A stretch of DNA of 56,207 nucleotides, taken from positions 223,904 through 280,110 of the forward strand of contig NW_003314310.1 of assembly GCF_000143415.4 (NCBI RefSeq). The letters are read 5' to 3'. Of the stretch, positions 1-10,124 are shown one piece after another. Every line of letters starts with the position of its first letter. Position 1 is the first letter of the stretch. This stretch comes from Selaginella moellendorffii (taxonomy: Eukaryota; Streptophyta; Lycopodiopsida; Selaginellales; Selaginellaceae). Under the pieces are notes generated by a model. That model had not been told where the DNA came from, made no database searches, and saw only the letters and a program-made list of their open reading frames with translations. The position numbers were made by a program, and so were the translations under genes.

Positions 1-389
1 CCATGATGAACACGAGATAAAGCATCTACCACCACATTTGATTTTCCCGGACAATGCTTAATAGGAAACTCCCCAAAATTCATGAGTTTGACCATCCAAC
101 AAGCTTGTCTAGTGTTCAACTCTTTCTGTGTGAAAAGATACACAAGTGGTTTATGATTTGTCAACACCACAAACATCATATATGGAATAGCGTTGCTCTG
201 TGGAATTCAAAGTTCGACTCTCATATGCAATATGCTGTCCCTCTTGCATGAGAACTCTTCCCAGTGCATAACCATTCACATCACATGTCACCTCGTAAGG
301 TTTCGATGGATCAGCAATGCGAAACACTGGAGTCTTGCTCAACAGTCGTTTCAATGTCACAAAACTCTCCTCTTGTGGCTTCTTCGTTG
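1..389 (-). pseudogene. Ty3/gypsy RNase H fragment (element G1, part 1)
   Basis: Minus-strand remnant of a gypsy pol gene. It aligns base for base, with scattered substitutions, to 11478-11915 of the more complete copy in this window. The translation carries the reverse-transcriptase/RNase H junction: a run ending PYEVTCDVNGYALGRVLMQEG, where the first RNase H aspartate lies in the 'TCD' motif, followed by ESRTLNSTEQRYS. The 5' side of pol is cut off at about 389 by unrelated DNA (390-1122) and resumes at about 1123. The fragment runs off the left edge of the window. It is a dead relic. Confidence 0.85.
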
Positions 390-1122
390 CTGCTGAATCC
401 AGCCAAAGAACACTGCTTGTGGTATCCACCTCTACTCCTCGAGTCATCCATGACAAGCCATTAGCCATTAGCCATTAGCCATGCGTTGGAGCTGGTGCTG
501 AGCTTGGCTTTTTAACGTTGATTTTACGGTAAGAATTACTGATCATCACCTTCGAGCTCAGTCATAAGACACAAGAATCAGTCGAAGGTGACTCGGGTAA
601 GTCTACCTCGCAGCTACTGAGATTGAGCTAAGCAAACCTGATAGCTGGAATGGTTCTTCCTTTCAAACCACTGGCAATTCCGAATGTAGAACACCGGCTG
701 AATGTGGACTACTCTAAGATCTACAAGTCGTTAACTCTACCGGTAAATTTTAACATTTTTGGTTTATCATTTCCGAGGGGACTTGTCTTTCCCTTCGCAA
801 TTTCCTCTCTCAACAAGTAATGGCCTGCTTGTGGAAGCAGCATCCTGGAAGAATCTTTGCTATGTTTTGGAATGCTTGGTCTTCATGCTCACTGCTGCTC
901 TCATGTCTGGCACCAAAAGAGTTTCTTTGAAAATCCTGGAAAAAAAGAAACATCTATACATCCCGGCACTGGCTCACTGCTCAAAAGCTTTTCTAGAGCT
1001 CGAAATCGTCGTCCTTGAGCGCCTCTTGAAGGAGAGGGAACATTCTCTCCAACCTCTCAAACACCCACTCGCAGAAACCCTCGTAGAAATGCGAGAAAGG
1101 CATCCCGGCTGCTCCAAGTGTA
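390..1122. other. Unidentified insertion inside gypsy remnant G1
   Basis: Comparison with the intact copy at 11915-11945 shows about 730 bp of extra sequence here, between the RNase H and RT parts of G1. It includes three tandem copies of 'agccatt' near 460-481. An open frame (759-1166, +) crosses the right junction, so it is unlikely to be a gene. I see no terminal repeats, and the origin is unknown. Confidence 0.55.
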
Positions 1123-2046
1123 ACAACCGCGTCAAAGGAATAGCCACCTTTGCAAACTTATGCTAGAAATATCGGTAGTAGCTAACCATACCAAGAAAAC
1201 TATGCAATTTGGCTACTGTAGTCAGTGTAAGCTAGTTTTCCAACACAACCACCTTCTTTGGATCTGTCTTGACACCTTTAGATGTCACAATATAGCCTAG
1301 ATATTCCACCTTCGACTTTGCAAACTCACATTTGCTCTTCTTTGCATAAAGTTTGCTGTCTTGGAGTAACAAAAGAATCTTGCACAAATGCACTTTATGC
1401 TCCTCCACATTCTTGCTAAAAACAAAAATATTGTCCAAGAAAATCTCCACAAACTCATGAAGATAATGCCCAAATACCTTCATCATCAGCCGAGTAAATG
1501 TGGCTAGTACATTTGTCAAACCAAAAGGCATAACTGTAAATTCAAAATGTCCAAAGCTTGTGTTGAATGCCGTCTTGAAGATAGATGCATCATCCATTGC
1601 AATTTGATGATAACCATTCCTCAGATCAGTCTTGGTAAACACTCATGCTTCACTAAGCTTGTCTAAGATATCATCCACACATGGCATCGGCATTTTATCA
1701 TTCACTGTCTTTTTGTTCAAAGCACGGTAGTCAATACACATTCGCATTGAACCGTCCTTCTTCACAAGCAAACGGAGACTTACTTGGCTGAATAAATCTA
1801 AACTCAAGTAACTTTTTGACTTGTTGTTGAACTTCTTGTTCCTCTGCATAACTTAACCGAAATAGACGCTATTAAATTGGTTGTGTCCCCGGCTCCAATG
1901 TAATTCTATGTTTCACACCTCGTAATGGAGGCAACCCATAAGGAAATTCAGATGGAAAAACATCAGAAAACTCGTCAAGTATATCCCTTACTGTTGCTTC
2001 TCCCCCATACATGCCTTGGTCCCCCAAGTCACGAACAAATAGCAAG
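1123..2046 (-). pseudogene. Ty3/gypsy reverse transcriptase fragment (G1, part 2)
   Basis: Minus-strand RT of the same family as 11940-12880. Recognisable blocks are KKDGSMRMCIDYRALNK, TDLRNGYHQIAMDD and MPFGLTNVLATF. The catalytic YLDD-type box is degenerate (EIFLDNIFVFSK). A stop and frame change near 1643 separate two halves. The remnant ends abruptly at 2046, where a plus-strand LTR begins. The rest of G1 (gag and LTR) resumes at 8641 after the inserted element. Confidence 0.85.
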
Positions 2047-2234
2047 TGTTAGGGCATGGCCATTGAGAGAGTGAGAGAGAGAGAGAGGAAATATTCTGGT
2101 CCTCAAAATATTCCTCATCTTCTTTGTATAAAACCCTTGCCCCTCAAGGGCAAGGGGGGGCTTTTTGCAGAGAGCATCGAAGCATTTCTCATGTTTGAGC
2201 GAGCATTGGGGAGGCACCGCTCCTTCCCCCAACA
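2047..2234 (+). repeat. 5' LTR of plus-strand gypsy-like element G2
   Basis: 188-bp segment with TGTTAGGG...CCCCAACA ends. It begins exactly where the G1 gypsy homology stops. It holds a GA-rich tract, a TATA-like TGTATAAAACCC at about 2126, and is followed by TGGTGAACCCGGCAT starting at about 2237, which has the form of a primer-binding site. No second LTR copy was found, so the call rests on termini, TATA box and primer site. Confidence 0.55.
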
Positions 2235-2252
2235 AATGGTGAACCCGGCATG
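2235..2252 (+). promoter_or_regulatory. Candidate primer-binding site
   Basis: TGGTGAACCCGGCAT starts 2 nt after the LTR end. It begins TGG, as expected for pairing with a tRNA CCA end. I cannot name the tRNA. Confidence 0.4.
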
Positions 2253-2984
2253 ATGTGCAGCACTTTTTGAGGCGTCATTTCTCTCTTTTTCTTTTGGCCA
2301 CAGATTTGGGAAGCAATTTCTTGTTCGTATTAAGGTGATTTTGTTTTATCTTAGGCTTGTTGGATAGGATAGGAGCTCCTCTTTCCATTGAGGTATGACA
2401 CTCATCAAGTCGTGCAGTATTTGAAAAGATACAACATTTTTTGGCTCGATTGGAGGAACATTTTGGGGTTTTCACTTTCTCGCCTAGATTCTTGGCCTAA
2501 TTTCTCAAAGTAGTGCATTTGGGCTTGTAGATCTGGCCTAGATCTACAAGTAGTGATGATTCTTGGCATTGGATTTGGGCAAATTGATGGCATGCAAAAG
2601 GATTTTCTTCTCCGGTTAAGTTGGGTCATCTTTGTAGCAAGAATCCAAGCTTCTATAGGTTTTGTTTTGGATGCCTTTTGTTTCTAGAGGTGTTCCTAGT
2701 CCTAGGTTTTCTGAAGGTACCAACGATGCCTTAGTATCAATCTACATCAATTACATGCACATGTTTTTCCACAATATTGGTGTTCTAGGCTACCTCTTCT
2801 TGGATTTCAGGGAACATTGAGGTATCTTCTTCACGAATTCCCATGATAAAGGGTAAATGGGGATAAGCCCTTTCCAACGAGCCCACCAACAGTCAAAATA
2901 GGGAAGGATCGAGACCAGAAGACTTAGTTTTCTCTTTTGGGATAAACTTTCTTGGGAGTTCTTTGGGAACAAAGCAATCTTCAA

Positions 2985-3235
2985 GGAATAGGAGTAGGCA
3001 TAGGAACAAGATCAGGAGGAGCAAGAACAAGAGTTGGCATAGGAACAGGGACAGTAGGAGCAGGCACAGGGATAGGAGTTGGTGTTGGAGCAGGCAAGAG
3101 TACGAGTGAGGGCAGGGGGTTACCGGTTACAGGTTCCAGGTCCCCAGTTATTGATTACTAGTTACCAGTTACCGGCTACTCCAGTGGCTACTCCAGCAGC
3201 TACTCCGGTGGCTACTCCAGCAGTTACCCTACAGG
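2985..3235 (+). repeat. Degenerate short tandem repeats in leader of G2
   Basis: At 2985-3110 there are degenerate 'ggcataggaacagg' / 'aggagcaggcac' units. At 3173-3230 there are repeats of 'ggctactccagcagctactcc'. They lie in the otherwise featureless leader 2253-3840 of the plus-strand element. I recognise nothing else in that leader. Confidence 0.6.
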
Positions 3236-3839
3236 TCAATAGTTATGCGCGCTTGAGGCCTATGTCTCCTTCCATTTTTTGTCACACAAATTTTGGGCAA
3301 CTTTGAGCAACTTGAGCACTAGCCTACAGTTTTCTTGCTCCTGTCAACCCAATTGCCTTGACCAGGCATTTGCAATGTTAAGGGTATTTGATGCCGGTAC
3401 AAAATTTGCCGACAAATTGGCACCCTTGTACAAAGCTGCAGACAAATTGGCACCCTTTTACCATACCTCAAGGCCCTAAGGTACAGAGTAAACTTTCTCA
3501 CATCCAAAGGCATCTTCGGTACGACACAGCACCTTCTCAGGACGAGTCCTCTTCATCCTCGGCAGATTCCAAGGACTTAGATCTACGAGCTATGGCACAA
3601 CCACCTTTAGCTTGACCTCAGCTCCATGTTTTGTAGAAGGGGAGTGATCTCCTAACCTTCTCAAGTGTTGGAACAGTCTCTCCAACATCGCATATCAGTT
3701 GCTTTGATTACTATTGCACCACAAACATGATCATCGACGATGATCATATGTGCCGTGACCTCTTGCAGTCTCTCGAAGGCAAAGGAGCAACATAGCCAGA
3801 TTCTCTCCTCCTAGAGGACTGAACAGACTTCCAAACACT

Positions 3840-4431
3840 ACTCGCTTCTTTCAGGGAACGTTTCGTTGGAGAAAAACCCACAAATCGGCTACTTGTTGAC
3901 CTCTTTTCGTTCCAGCAGGGTGCTCACAAGTCTATTCCTGACTATATCACTCGGTTTTAAGTATACTAGAAGTAGTGTTGGGATCACAAAGTGGTCCAAG
4001 ATGAGTAACAGGGGATCATGGCATTCACAGCGGGTCTGCGTGGGAACTTGCAATGGAAACTTCTTAAGAAGACATTCATGTCTTGCCACGAGGCATTTTT
4101 GTTTGCCACGAAGCTGGAAAGAGAGCTTCTTGTCGACTTGGGAATTGCTAAAGTTGATTCTGACCAAGCTATCACCCAGTCAGAGTCACCTTGTGCAGCT
4201 GTTTGCCTGTCCACACCAAACCCTGTCGCTATTGAGCATACAGTTCTGGCTATTGAGAACTTTGCAAACGAGATGTGGCAGCTGAAGGAGATCATTCTTC
4301 AGCAACAATCACACCATGACAAACTGCTCCAGGGGCTGGTGGAGTCCAAGAAAGAGGCCGCTACAGCTCAAGAATGCAGATTTAAGTCTTGTTGGTGCAC
4401 TCACTGCGAGACGAACACACACAACATATAG
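3840..4431 (+). pseudogene. Gag-like remnant of element G2
   Basis: Broken coding region in which a retrotransposon gag-like pattern can be read across frames. A run with FRERFVG and LVDLFSFQQGAHKSIPDYITRF (the 'Q-GxS-Y--RF' pattern) is followed, after stops, by an open stretch from about 4018 with FTAGLRGNLQWKLLKKTFMS and TKLERELLVDLGI. No zinc knuckle was found. Stops show decay. Its place before the protease and RT supports gag. Confidence 0.5.
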
Positions 4432-4992
4432 TGTTGCTTCAAGCTTCACCCATATCTTTGACCTCCATCTTCTCAATGTGTCCAACAACATCCCTTCGTT
4501 GATAATTCCAAATCGTCTCGGGGTCTAGAGACATATCAGGAGCAGTTGGAGTGACAAGCATTTGAGGCAGCCTCTTCATCAAGCAAAGGCAAGGCACTAG
4601 CCTCATCGGTCAATACAATTTTGGTAGCTGAGGAACTCTATAGGCAACAGCAGCAAACTACAGCCACTTAAGCCCCAGTGAAGAAGAAGGCAGCTGCTCA
4701 GCTTGGCATAAATCCCTTGGCGTCGGTTAAGAGTGAATCTCTATCGGCACCAAATTCAATGACATAGAGGGTGGCTTGTAAGCTCCCCTTCAAGTCACTA
4801 CTCTCTTCTCCTCCTGAGATCTCACTAACAGCTATTTCTTTTCTGGAGCCGATTCTTCAACAGCTGGTTAACACTCCCATCACCTTTTTGCTCCGAGACA
4901 TATTGTGTCTTGTCCCGGGGTTTAGCCAGCGTTTAGAGGAGTTTGCATGATCAGGCACACCAGAGAGCACTCTCAAGAGAATTCCTTAAGAG

Positions 4993-5370
4993 GTGCACAT
5001 TGTCGACATGACAAGATATGGTGGAGATCCTGATCCATTCTTTGTCCCGGTGCAGATTGGTTCTTCCTCTTGTAGGATGGATGCTTTGGTTGACTCTGGT
5101 TTTGGAAGAAACATTATCCCTTTCGAAGCTGCCCTTTCAGCACAGCTACAGATCACTGGGAGCTCCTCTATCGTTCTCAAGACCTTCGCCAACCACACCA
5201 TTCCTCTAGCGGGCATTTGCTGTGGTGTCAAGGTCTCAGTGCAAGGTGTTATTTCTGAGGTAGATTTCCTCATAGACTACCAACATCTTGGAACATCCTC
5301 GTTGAAGGACTCTATCATCCTTGGCCGCTCATCGCAAGTCACAGCCCCTTGCAACATTGACAGTGCATAA
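4993..5370 (+). pseudogene. Retropepsin-like protease of G2
   Basis: Open stretch of 125 codons with a retroviral-type aspartic protease signature. MDALVDSGFGRNIIP contains the catalytic D-S-G, then a hydrophobic core, a second half VDFLIDYQHLGTSSLKD and IILGRS (the usual 'IILG' strand). It sits between the gag-like and RNase H/RT regions in the usual gag-PR-pol order. The downstream linker 5371-5597 contains stops. Confidence 0.6.
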
Positions 5371-5597
5371 GGCAAGATGGAAATTAGCGATGGAACCCAT
5401 AGTGCCACCTTTCTCAACAGCCACGATAGAGCTGTTTCTTGGAGAGGGAATATGACATTCAGACACACAACTGGCAGAAAGAATCAAGCCAATTGAACAT
5501 GTTGCATGTGAATTATAACTCTTTGACTTCAAAATTTCCTACTATGGAGCTCCCGGTACAGATCCAAGTGTATTACACTTAAACTTTAGCACCAGAC

Positions 5598-7067
5598 TTG
5601 GACTTGACTTTGGTGGAGGATATTCCTTCACTTGCAGAGTACTTGGCCACAATCCTTGCATCAAACATTGAGTGCTCAGAGCATCAGAAGCAAAGAGAAC
5701 AAGAAACAAAGACTCCAGATCCAACAGCAATGTTCTTACTTGACTTGCCAGAGATGGTCTTGCCAGATATGGTGTCCCCAGCATCTTTATTTGAAGAAGA
5801 GGACACTCCTATGATTACAGCTTATTTCAACAGTGCTTTCTACCCCAAAAACCAGGTTGCCTGCATTGGAGTTTGGATGATAGATTCTGTGGAGAACAAA
5901 GTAGCTAACCTCTCTATCACTTTGCCAGCAACATCAGCTAATGAAGCAGAGTACTTGGGGGCTATCAGTGCCATGAAGTTGGCCACAGATCTCAAGTTTA
6001 GGCGAGTCACTTTCGTTGAAGATGTGCAACTCATCATACACCAACTTACTGGAGAATACCAAATCCGCAAAGAGAACTTGAAAGAGCTATGGCAGCGGGT
6101 GGTCAACCTGAAGCATGAGTTCTCTCATGTGACTTTTCAAAGTGTCCCTCATGAAGAAAACTTTTGGGTGGACAGATTATCACATCAAGCAATCACCATG
6201 ATGCGAGAGGCAAAAGGCACTCCCTGCTCTTTGGTTTCCAAGGTTAGGGAGGAATCTAAGATAGATGAGCCCCTTGAGCCCAAGGTTTCTCTAGACTCCA
6301 GGGTTCATGCCATTTTCCTAGGTGATGACAAGGACGTGGTCTTTATTGCCATATCACGTCCTTCAACAAACGTAGCAAAGCTCTTCGATCTCCTTCATTG
6401 TTTCAAGGATGTGTTTTTTTGGGACTACAGCTCTCTTCTAGGAGTTCCCATGGACACAATCATGCATAGTATTGTGCTTTTAGAGTCAGCCAAACCAGTC
6501 CATCAAAAGATGTGGCGTTTCAGCCTGGCAGCTCACTGCAAGATGAAGTTGGAGATCGAGCGACTTCTGGCAGCCAGCTTTATTTACCCTTTAGAGAGCT
6601 CAGAGTGGGTGGCCAACCTCATCCTTGCATGCAAGGCAAATGGAAAACTCTGCCTCTGCGTTGACTTTCGAGACTTAAACAAGGCAACTGCAAAAGATCA
6701 CTTTCCGACTCCATTTATCGATGTGATTGTGGATGAGATGGCTAGACACCATTACTACTCTTTCATGGATTGCTTTTCAGAGTACAACCAAATCTTCATT
6801 CATTCCAATCATCGAGATCTTATGGCCTTCCGGACACCTTGGGGTGTTGGCTTGTGTAATGCCGGAGCTACTTTTCAACGCTTTATGACCCACACCTTTC
6901 ACAACGTGATTGGAGGCACCTTGAGGGTGTATATGGATGATCTGTGCATGACCTCTGACTCTTTTGAGAACCACCTTGTGCACTTGGAACAGATCTTCAC
7001 TCGCTGCCGACAACATAGGTTTTCATTGAACCCAGCAAAGTGTAAATTTGGGGTGACTGAAGGCTGA
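5598..7067 (+). CDS. Archaeal-type RNase H + reverse transcriptase (G2 pol)
   Basis: 489-codon open frame. Residues about 70-200 look like an archaeal-type RNase H (aRNH): MITAYFNSAFYP, then NEAEYLGAISAMKLATDL, then a FVEDVQLIIHQLTGEY block (D position) and a C-terminal RLSHQA block. Residues about 255-489 form a gypsy RT: LEIERLLAASFIYPLESSEW, CVDFRDLNKATAKDHFPTP, the fingers/palm blocks, and the catalytic YMDD in LRVYMDDLCM. A TGA at about 7065 ends the frame inside the RT thumb. In plant Tat-lineage gypsy elements the second RNase H is usually downstream of RT and the first RNase H. Here it is upstream of RT, which is unusual. Confidence 0.7.
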   Translation: MDLTLVEDIPSLAEYLATILASNIECSEHQKQREQETKTPDPTAMFLLDLPEMVLPDMVSPASLFEEEDTPMITAYFNSAFYPKNQVACIGVWMIDSVENKVANLSITLPATSANEAEYLGAISAMKLATDLKFRRVTFVEDVQLIIHQLTGEYQIRKENLKELWQRVVNLKHEFSHVTFQSVPHEENFWVDRLSHQAITMMREAKGTPCSLVSKVREESKIDEPLEPKVSLDSRVHAIFLGDDKDVVFIAISRPSTNVAKLFDLLHCFKDVFFWDYSSLLGVPMDTIMHSIVLLESAKPVHQKMWRFSLAAHCKMKLEIERLLAASFIYPLESSEWVANLILACKANGKLCLCVDFRDLNKATAKDHFPTPFIDVIVDEMARHHYYSFMDCFSEYNQIFIHSNHRDLMAFRTPWGVGLCNAGATFQRFMTHTFHNVIGGTLRVYMDDLCMTSDSFENHLVHLEQIFTRCRQHRFSLNPAKCKFGVTEG

Positions 7068-7620
7068 TTGCTAGGCTTTGGTGTCTCATAAGATGGGATC
7101 AAGCCCTAGGTAGCCAAGGCTCAGGAGATGCTGGATCGGAACCCACTAACCAATGTGAAGCAGTTTCACAACTTCCTCAAGCAAACGGGTTTCTTCCGCC
7201 GTTTCCTCCACAACTATGCTGCACGTTCACGGCCTCTGATAGCTTTGCTACAACACAACTTTCCATTTGTCTGGGTGAGTTCCAGCAACAAGCCTTTGAA
7301 TCACTGAAGTAGTCACTCCGCACGGCGCCGGTACTCCAACCACCAAAACAACAACTTCCTTTTGACATTTACATCACAACGGGTACAAAGGCTTTTGGAG
7401 TATGCTTTTGCCAATGTTCACAACCTGGCAAGCCTCCACATGCAACATACTATGCCTCACATTTGTTCAGGGAGACTAAGAAGAAGTATATGGATGCAGA
7501 AAAAGAAGCAGTGCCTGTTGTTTACAACTTGGAGCGATTTCGTCACTATCTCATTGGAGCCCGTATCCATTTCCATGTCTATTTGAATGTGCTGACCTTT
7601 CTTTTATAACGACCGGTTCA
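7068..7620 (+). pseudogene. RT thumb / RNase H remnant of G2
   Basis: Continuation of pol in broken frames. After the TGA the frame reads a 'LLGFGVS...GIKP' block and NPLTNVKQFHNFLKQTGFFRRF, as in the gypsy RT connection. A shifted frame then gives YASHLFRETKKKYMDAEKEA and ERFRHYLIGARIHFHV, typical of gypsy RNase H. So the element had a conventional RNase H after RT as well as the upstream archaeal-type one. Confidence 0.6.
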
Positions 7621-7825
7621 CAATCCTCGTACTTTATCTTGGATTGTGACCATCCAAGAGTTCCAGCCAACTTTTCACATGCGGCGGAAGCGTGTGATGG
7701 ATCCAAGTGAGTTCCTGGTTGCTGAAGCTACTTCCTTTGTCATCCCAGTAGCATTACAGGACATTATAGTGTACCTAGATTCAGGTTAGTTCCTAGCAGA
7801 TTTCTCACCAGTACAATAAAAGGCA

Positions 7826-8640
7826 TTGGAGATCCGAGTACGGGGGTTTTGCCTTCTCGACGGACACATTTACAGGAGAACTTCTCAAGAAGTTTTGTTG
7901 CGGTGTGTGGGTGAATATGAGGTCCTTGAGCTCCTTCATGCTCTCCACTCTTGTGCGGGGCATTTTTTGGGACAGGTCAGAGCACACCTCCTCTTGTGCC
8001 ATGGTTACTTTTGGCCTCGGATTCACTAGGACAGCTTGGCCTAAGGCATGTGAGTAGTGCCAATGGTTCAACCCTTGGAGCCATGTTCCACGTCTTCCTT
8101 TCCAGCTCATCACTTCTTCGGGTCCCTTTTTCCAGTGGGGACTTGACTTTGTCGGCCTGATCAACCCACCAAGCTCAAAAAGACAGCGATACATCATCGT
8201 GGCGACAGACTATTTCATGAAATGGGTTGAGGCCACCCCTCTGTGATAGGCATATCAACAGTCTACAACAAAGTTTGTCTACAAGTACGTTATTTATCAA
8301 TTTGGAGTTCCTGCCATTTTGATTTCCAATCGTCGCAGCAGCTTCCTTGGACAAGTGATACAGCATCTTCTCCAATGACTGCAGGCCAAGCATGTGAAGA
8401 GTAGCAGGTATTATCCTTAGTGCAATGGCCAAGCCGAGTCCAGCAACAAGACATTAAAGACAGTCATCTCAAAGCTTGTGGAGGATCACCCGAGGTGTTG
8501 GCACGAGCACTTGGTTATGGCATTATGGGCCTTTCGGACGTCCTTCAAGACATCCATCTCCGTGACCCCATTCTCCCTTGTCTATAGGACAAAGGCTGTG
8601 CTTCTAGTGGAGATCCAAGTGCCATCACTCTCACTTTCAC
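7826..8640 (+). pseudogene. Integrase remnant of G2
   Basis: Broken integrase. 7826-8029 resembles an HHCC-type N-terminal domain (LHALHSCAGHFLGQVRAH). 8160-8380 carries the core start IIVATDYFMKWVEATPL and YQFGVPAILISNRRSSF, where the second catalytic Asp is replaced (SNR instead of SDR). 8478-8640 has WHEHLVMALWAFRTSFKTS and TPFSLVY of the integrase C-terminal part. Homology stops at about 8640, where G1 gag (minus) resumes. No 3' LTR is seen. Confidence 0.6.
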
Positions 8641-8856
8641 TTGGAACACAACTAATCAAGTGAGTAAGCTTCTCAATATAGTCCCCGAGTGTCATTTTCC
8701 CTTGCTGGAAATGTCGAAGTTCTGTATGAGCATTCTCCATGTCGTAATGAGGGACAAAATATAAACGGAAAGCAGCCTCAAACTCATCCATGGTAGACAC
8801 TGGTGGTTTCTTATCTGCAACACGAGACTCCTTAAGCCAATCTCGCAATAATACCA
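8641..8856 (-). pseudogene. Gypsy gag fragment (G1, part 3)
   Basis: Minus-strand gag piece matching 13830-14065 of the fuller copy. Readable parts are WLKESRVADKKPPVSTMDEF and MENAHTELRHFQQGKMTLGDY, the retrotransposon gag pattern. Homologues of the protease and zinc-knuckle region (12880-13830) are missing from G1. Insertion of the plus-strand element was therefore accompanied or followed by loss of about 0.95 kb. Confidence 0.75.
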
Positions 8857-9090
8857 ATGTTATGATCCGGCACAAAAAGATAGAGATCTAGTCGCCCTAA
8901 ACTATGTTAAGCCACCTCTTGAGGTTCCTCACAACCCAACCACCCCCGAGCTACCTCAAGAGCTCCACTGCACCGCCGCTTCACTGTGAGCCCTAGGGTA
9001 GGGTTGAGTCCTTTACCCTAACATTCCTTAATATACCTTTGAGCCTCCCTTTGACCGATGTTAATGACATGGTCAAAGCTGGCACCTAAT
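8857..9090 (-). repeat. 5' LTR of gypsy remnant G1
   Basis: About 234 bp closely related to the two LTRs at 9819-10051 and 14444-14676, starting TGTTATGATCC on the plus strand. The far end reads CACCTAATA instead of CACCTAACA. The preceding bases (ATACCAA, plus strand) keep part of the tRNA-Met primer site. Orientation follows the minus-strand gag next to it. Confidence 0.8.
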
Positions 9091-9590
9091 AGACATGATC
9101 TTGAATGAGCGAGTACACAAGACTATTGTCCAGGAAAAAGAAGGGGCTAGGTAGTTTTTGAGCTGAGCTCAAGTCAATGAAAGTCAATGAAAGTCAATAT
9201 AGTCCACCAAATACAAAAGTTGATGTTTAAATGATTGGTTCGGGACGAATCAACAATTCTATTCAAAACTTAAGACATATTTTCAGTCCAAGAAAAAGCT
9301 AAATAATATAAGTCTAATAAGAAAATAAATATCATAAGTCAAAGAAAAAACTCTATATTACCACTAAAAAATTTGACTAAAAAAAAAACTAAACTTAGTC
9401 TTCTTCGCCATCCACATCCACAAAAGGAGGAGTTTGTATAATATTATGCTCTCTAACTATGGGTTCTTGTTGTATATGAGCTTGTGTCATTGCTTCTGCA
9501 TAACATGGCAAATTATAGCCCACATCGTCGATCCACCTAATATACACAACCATGATGGAATTACTATAAGGAGAAATTTATACTTTATTA

Positions 9591-9813
9591 TCACTTGTTA
9601 TGAAATGTCCTAAGAACACCTTCAAATACACTCTCCTGCTCTAGTGCAAAAATTGCATGCCCAGCCTCTTTAGCCGCTAGCACCATTGAACCAAAACCTG
9701 TTGTATTATCAAGCACAATCCCCTCAGGAGGACAAAACAACTCTAGGAGGATTTGCATGGCCTTTAGTGAATGGTGTCGATAGCTAGGGAACTCTATATG
9801 ATGGTCCTTGTCA
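9591..9813 (-). pseudogene. Methyltransferase-like C-terminal fragment
   Basis: Minus-strand coding fragment with a SAM-methyltransferase-like pattern. HSLKAMQILLELFCPPEGIV leads into a VLDNTTGFGSMVLAAKEAGH block and a FALEQESVFEGVLRTF tail. This resembles the 'D-P-x-x-G-x-G-T/S + acidic strand' signature of N6/N4 amino-methyltransferases. The plus-strand copy at 23715-23938 reads VLDATVSFGSMVLAAKE. The 5' part is separated by the gypsy element inserted after 9818. Amino-methyltransferase identity is inference from this signature. Confidence 0.5.
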
Positions 9814-9818
9814 ATGAC
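9814..9818. repeat. Target-site duplication (left) of gypsy G3
   Basis: ATGAC directly abuts the LTR start at 9819 and is repeated at 14677-14681. The unoccupied homologue at about 23712-23716 has a single copy (reverse complement GTCAT). Confidence 0.85.
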
Positions 9819-10051
9819 AGTTATGATCCAACGCAAAAAGACAAAGATCTAGTCACCCTAGACTATGCTATGCCACCTCTTGAGGTTCCTCACCACCCAA
9901 CCACCCCCGAGTTACCTCAAAAGCTCCACTATGCCACCGCTCCACTGTGAGCCCTAGGGTAGGTTAAGTCCCTTACCCTAACATGCGTTAATATACCCTT
10001 GAGCCTCCCTTTGACCGACGTTGACCATGTAGTCAAAGCTGACACCTAACA
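9819..10051 (-). repeat. 3' LTR of gypsy G3
   Basis: 233 bp, plus-strand ends AGTTATGATCC (first base changed from T) and CACCTAACA. Pairs with 14444-14676. Confidence 0.9.
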
Positions 10052-10075
10052 ATTCTTACCCCCAATAAAGTCCGT
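10052..10075 (-). promoter_or_regulatory. Polypurine tract of G3
   Basis: Read on the minus strand, TTGGGGGTAAGAAT sits immediately before the 3' LTR, the expected place for the plus-strand DNA primer. Confidence 0.6.
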
Positions 10076-10124
10076 GTCCCAAGGACGAGTTGTACTGGTG
10101 ATCACCCTTTCTAGGGAACCCTGC

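Larger units (their letters stand above)
9165..9818. repeat. Outer part of left arm of large inverted repeat
   Basis: Reverse-complement homologue of 23715-24345. The outer limit is near 9165 (paired with about 24345). It contains the near-palindrome TTGGTTCGGGACGAATCAA at 9236 and AT-rich sequence. The methyltransferase-like pseudogene at 9591-9813 is its coding part. The arm is cut at 9818 by a gypsy insertion and resumes at 14677. Confidence 0.8.

Noticed and set aside
759-1166. 135-codon plus-strand frame
   Set aside because: It spans the junction between an unknown insertion and gypsy RT antisense sequence, with no motif.
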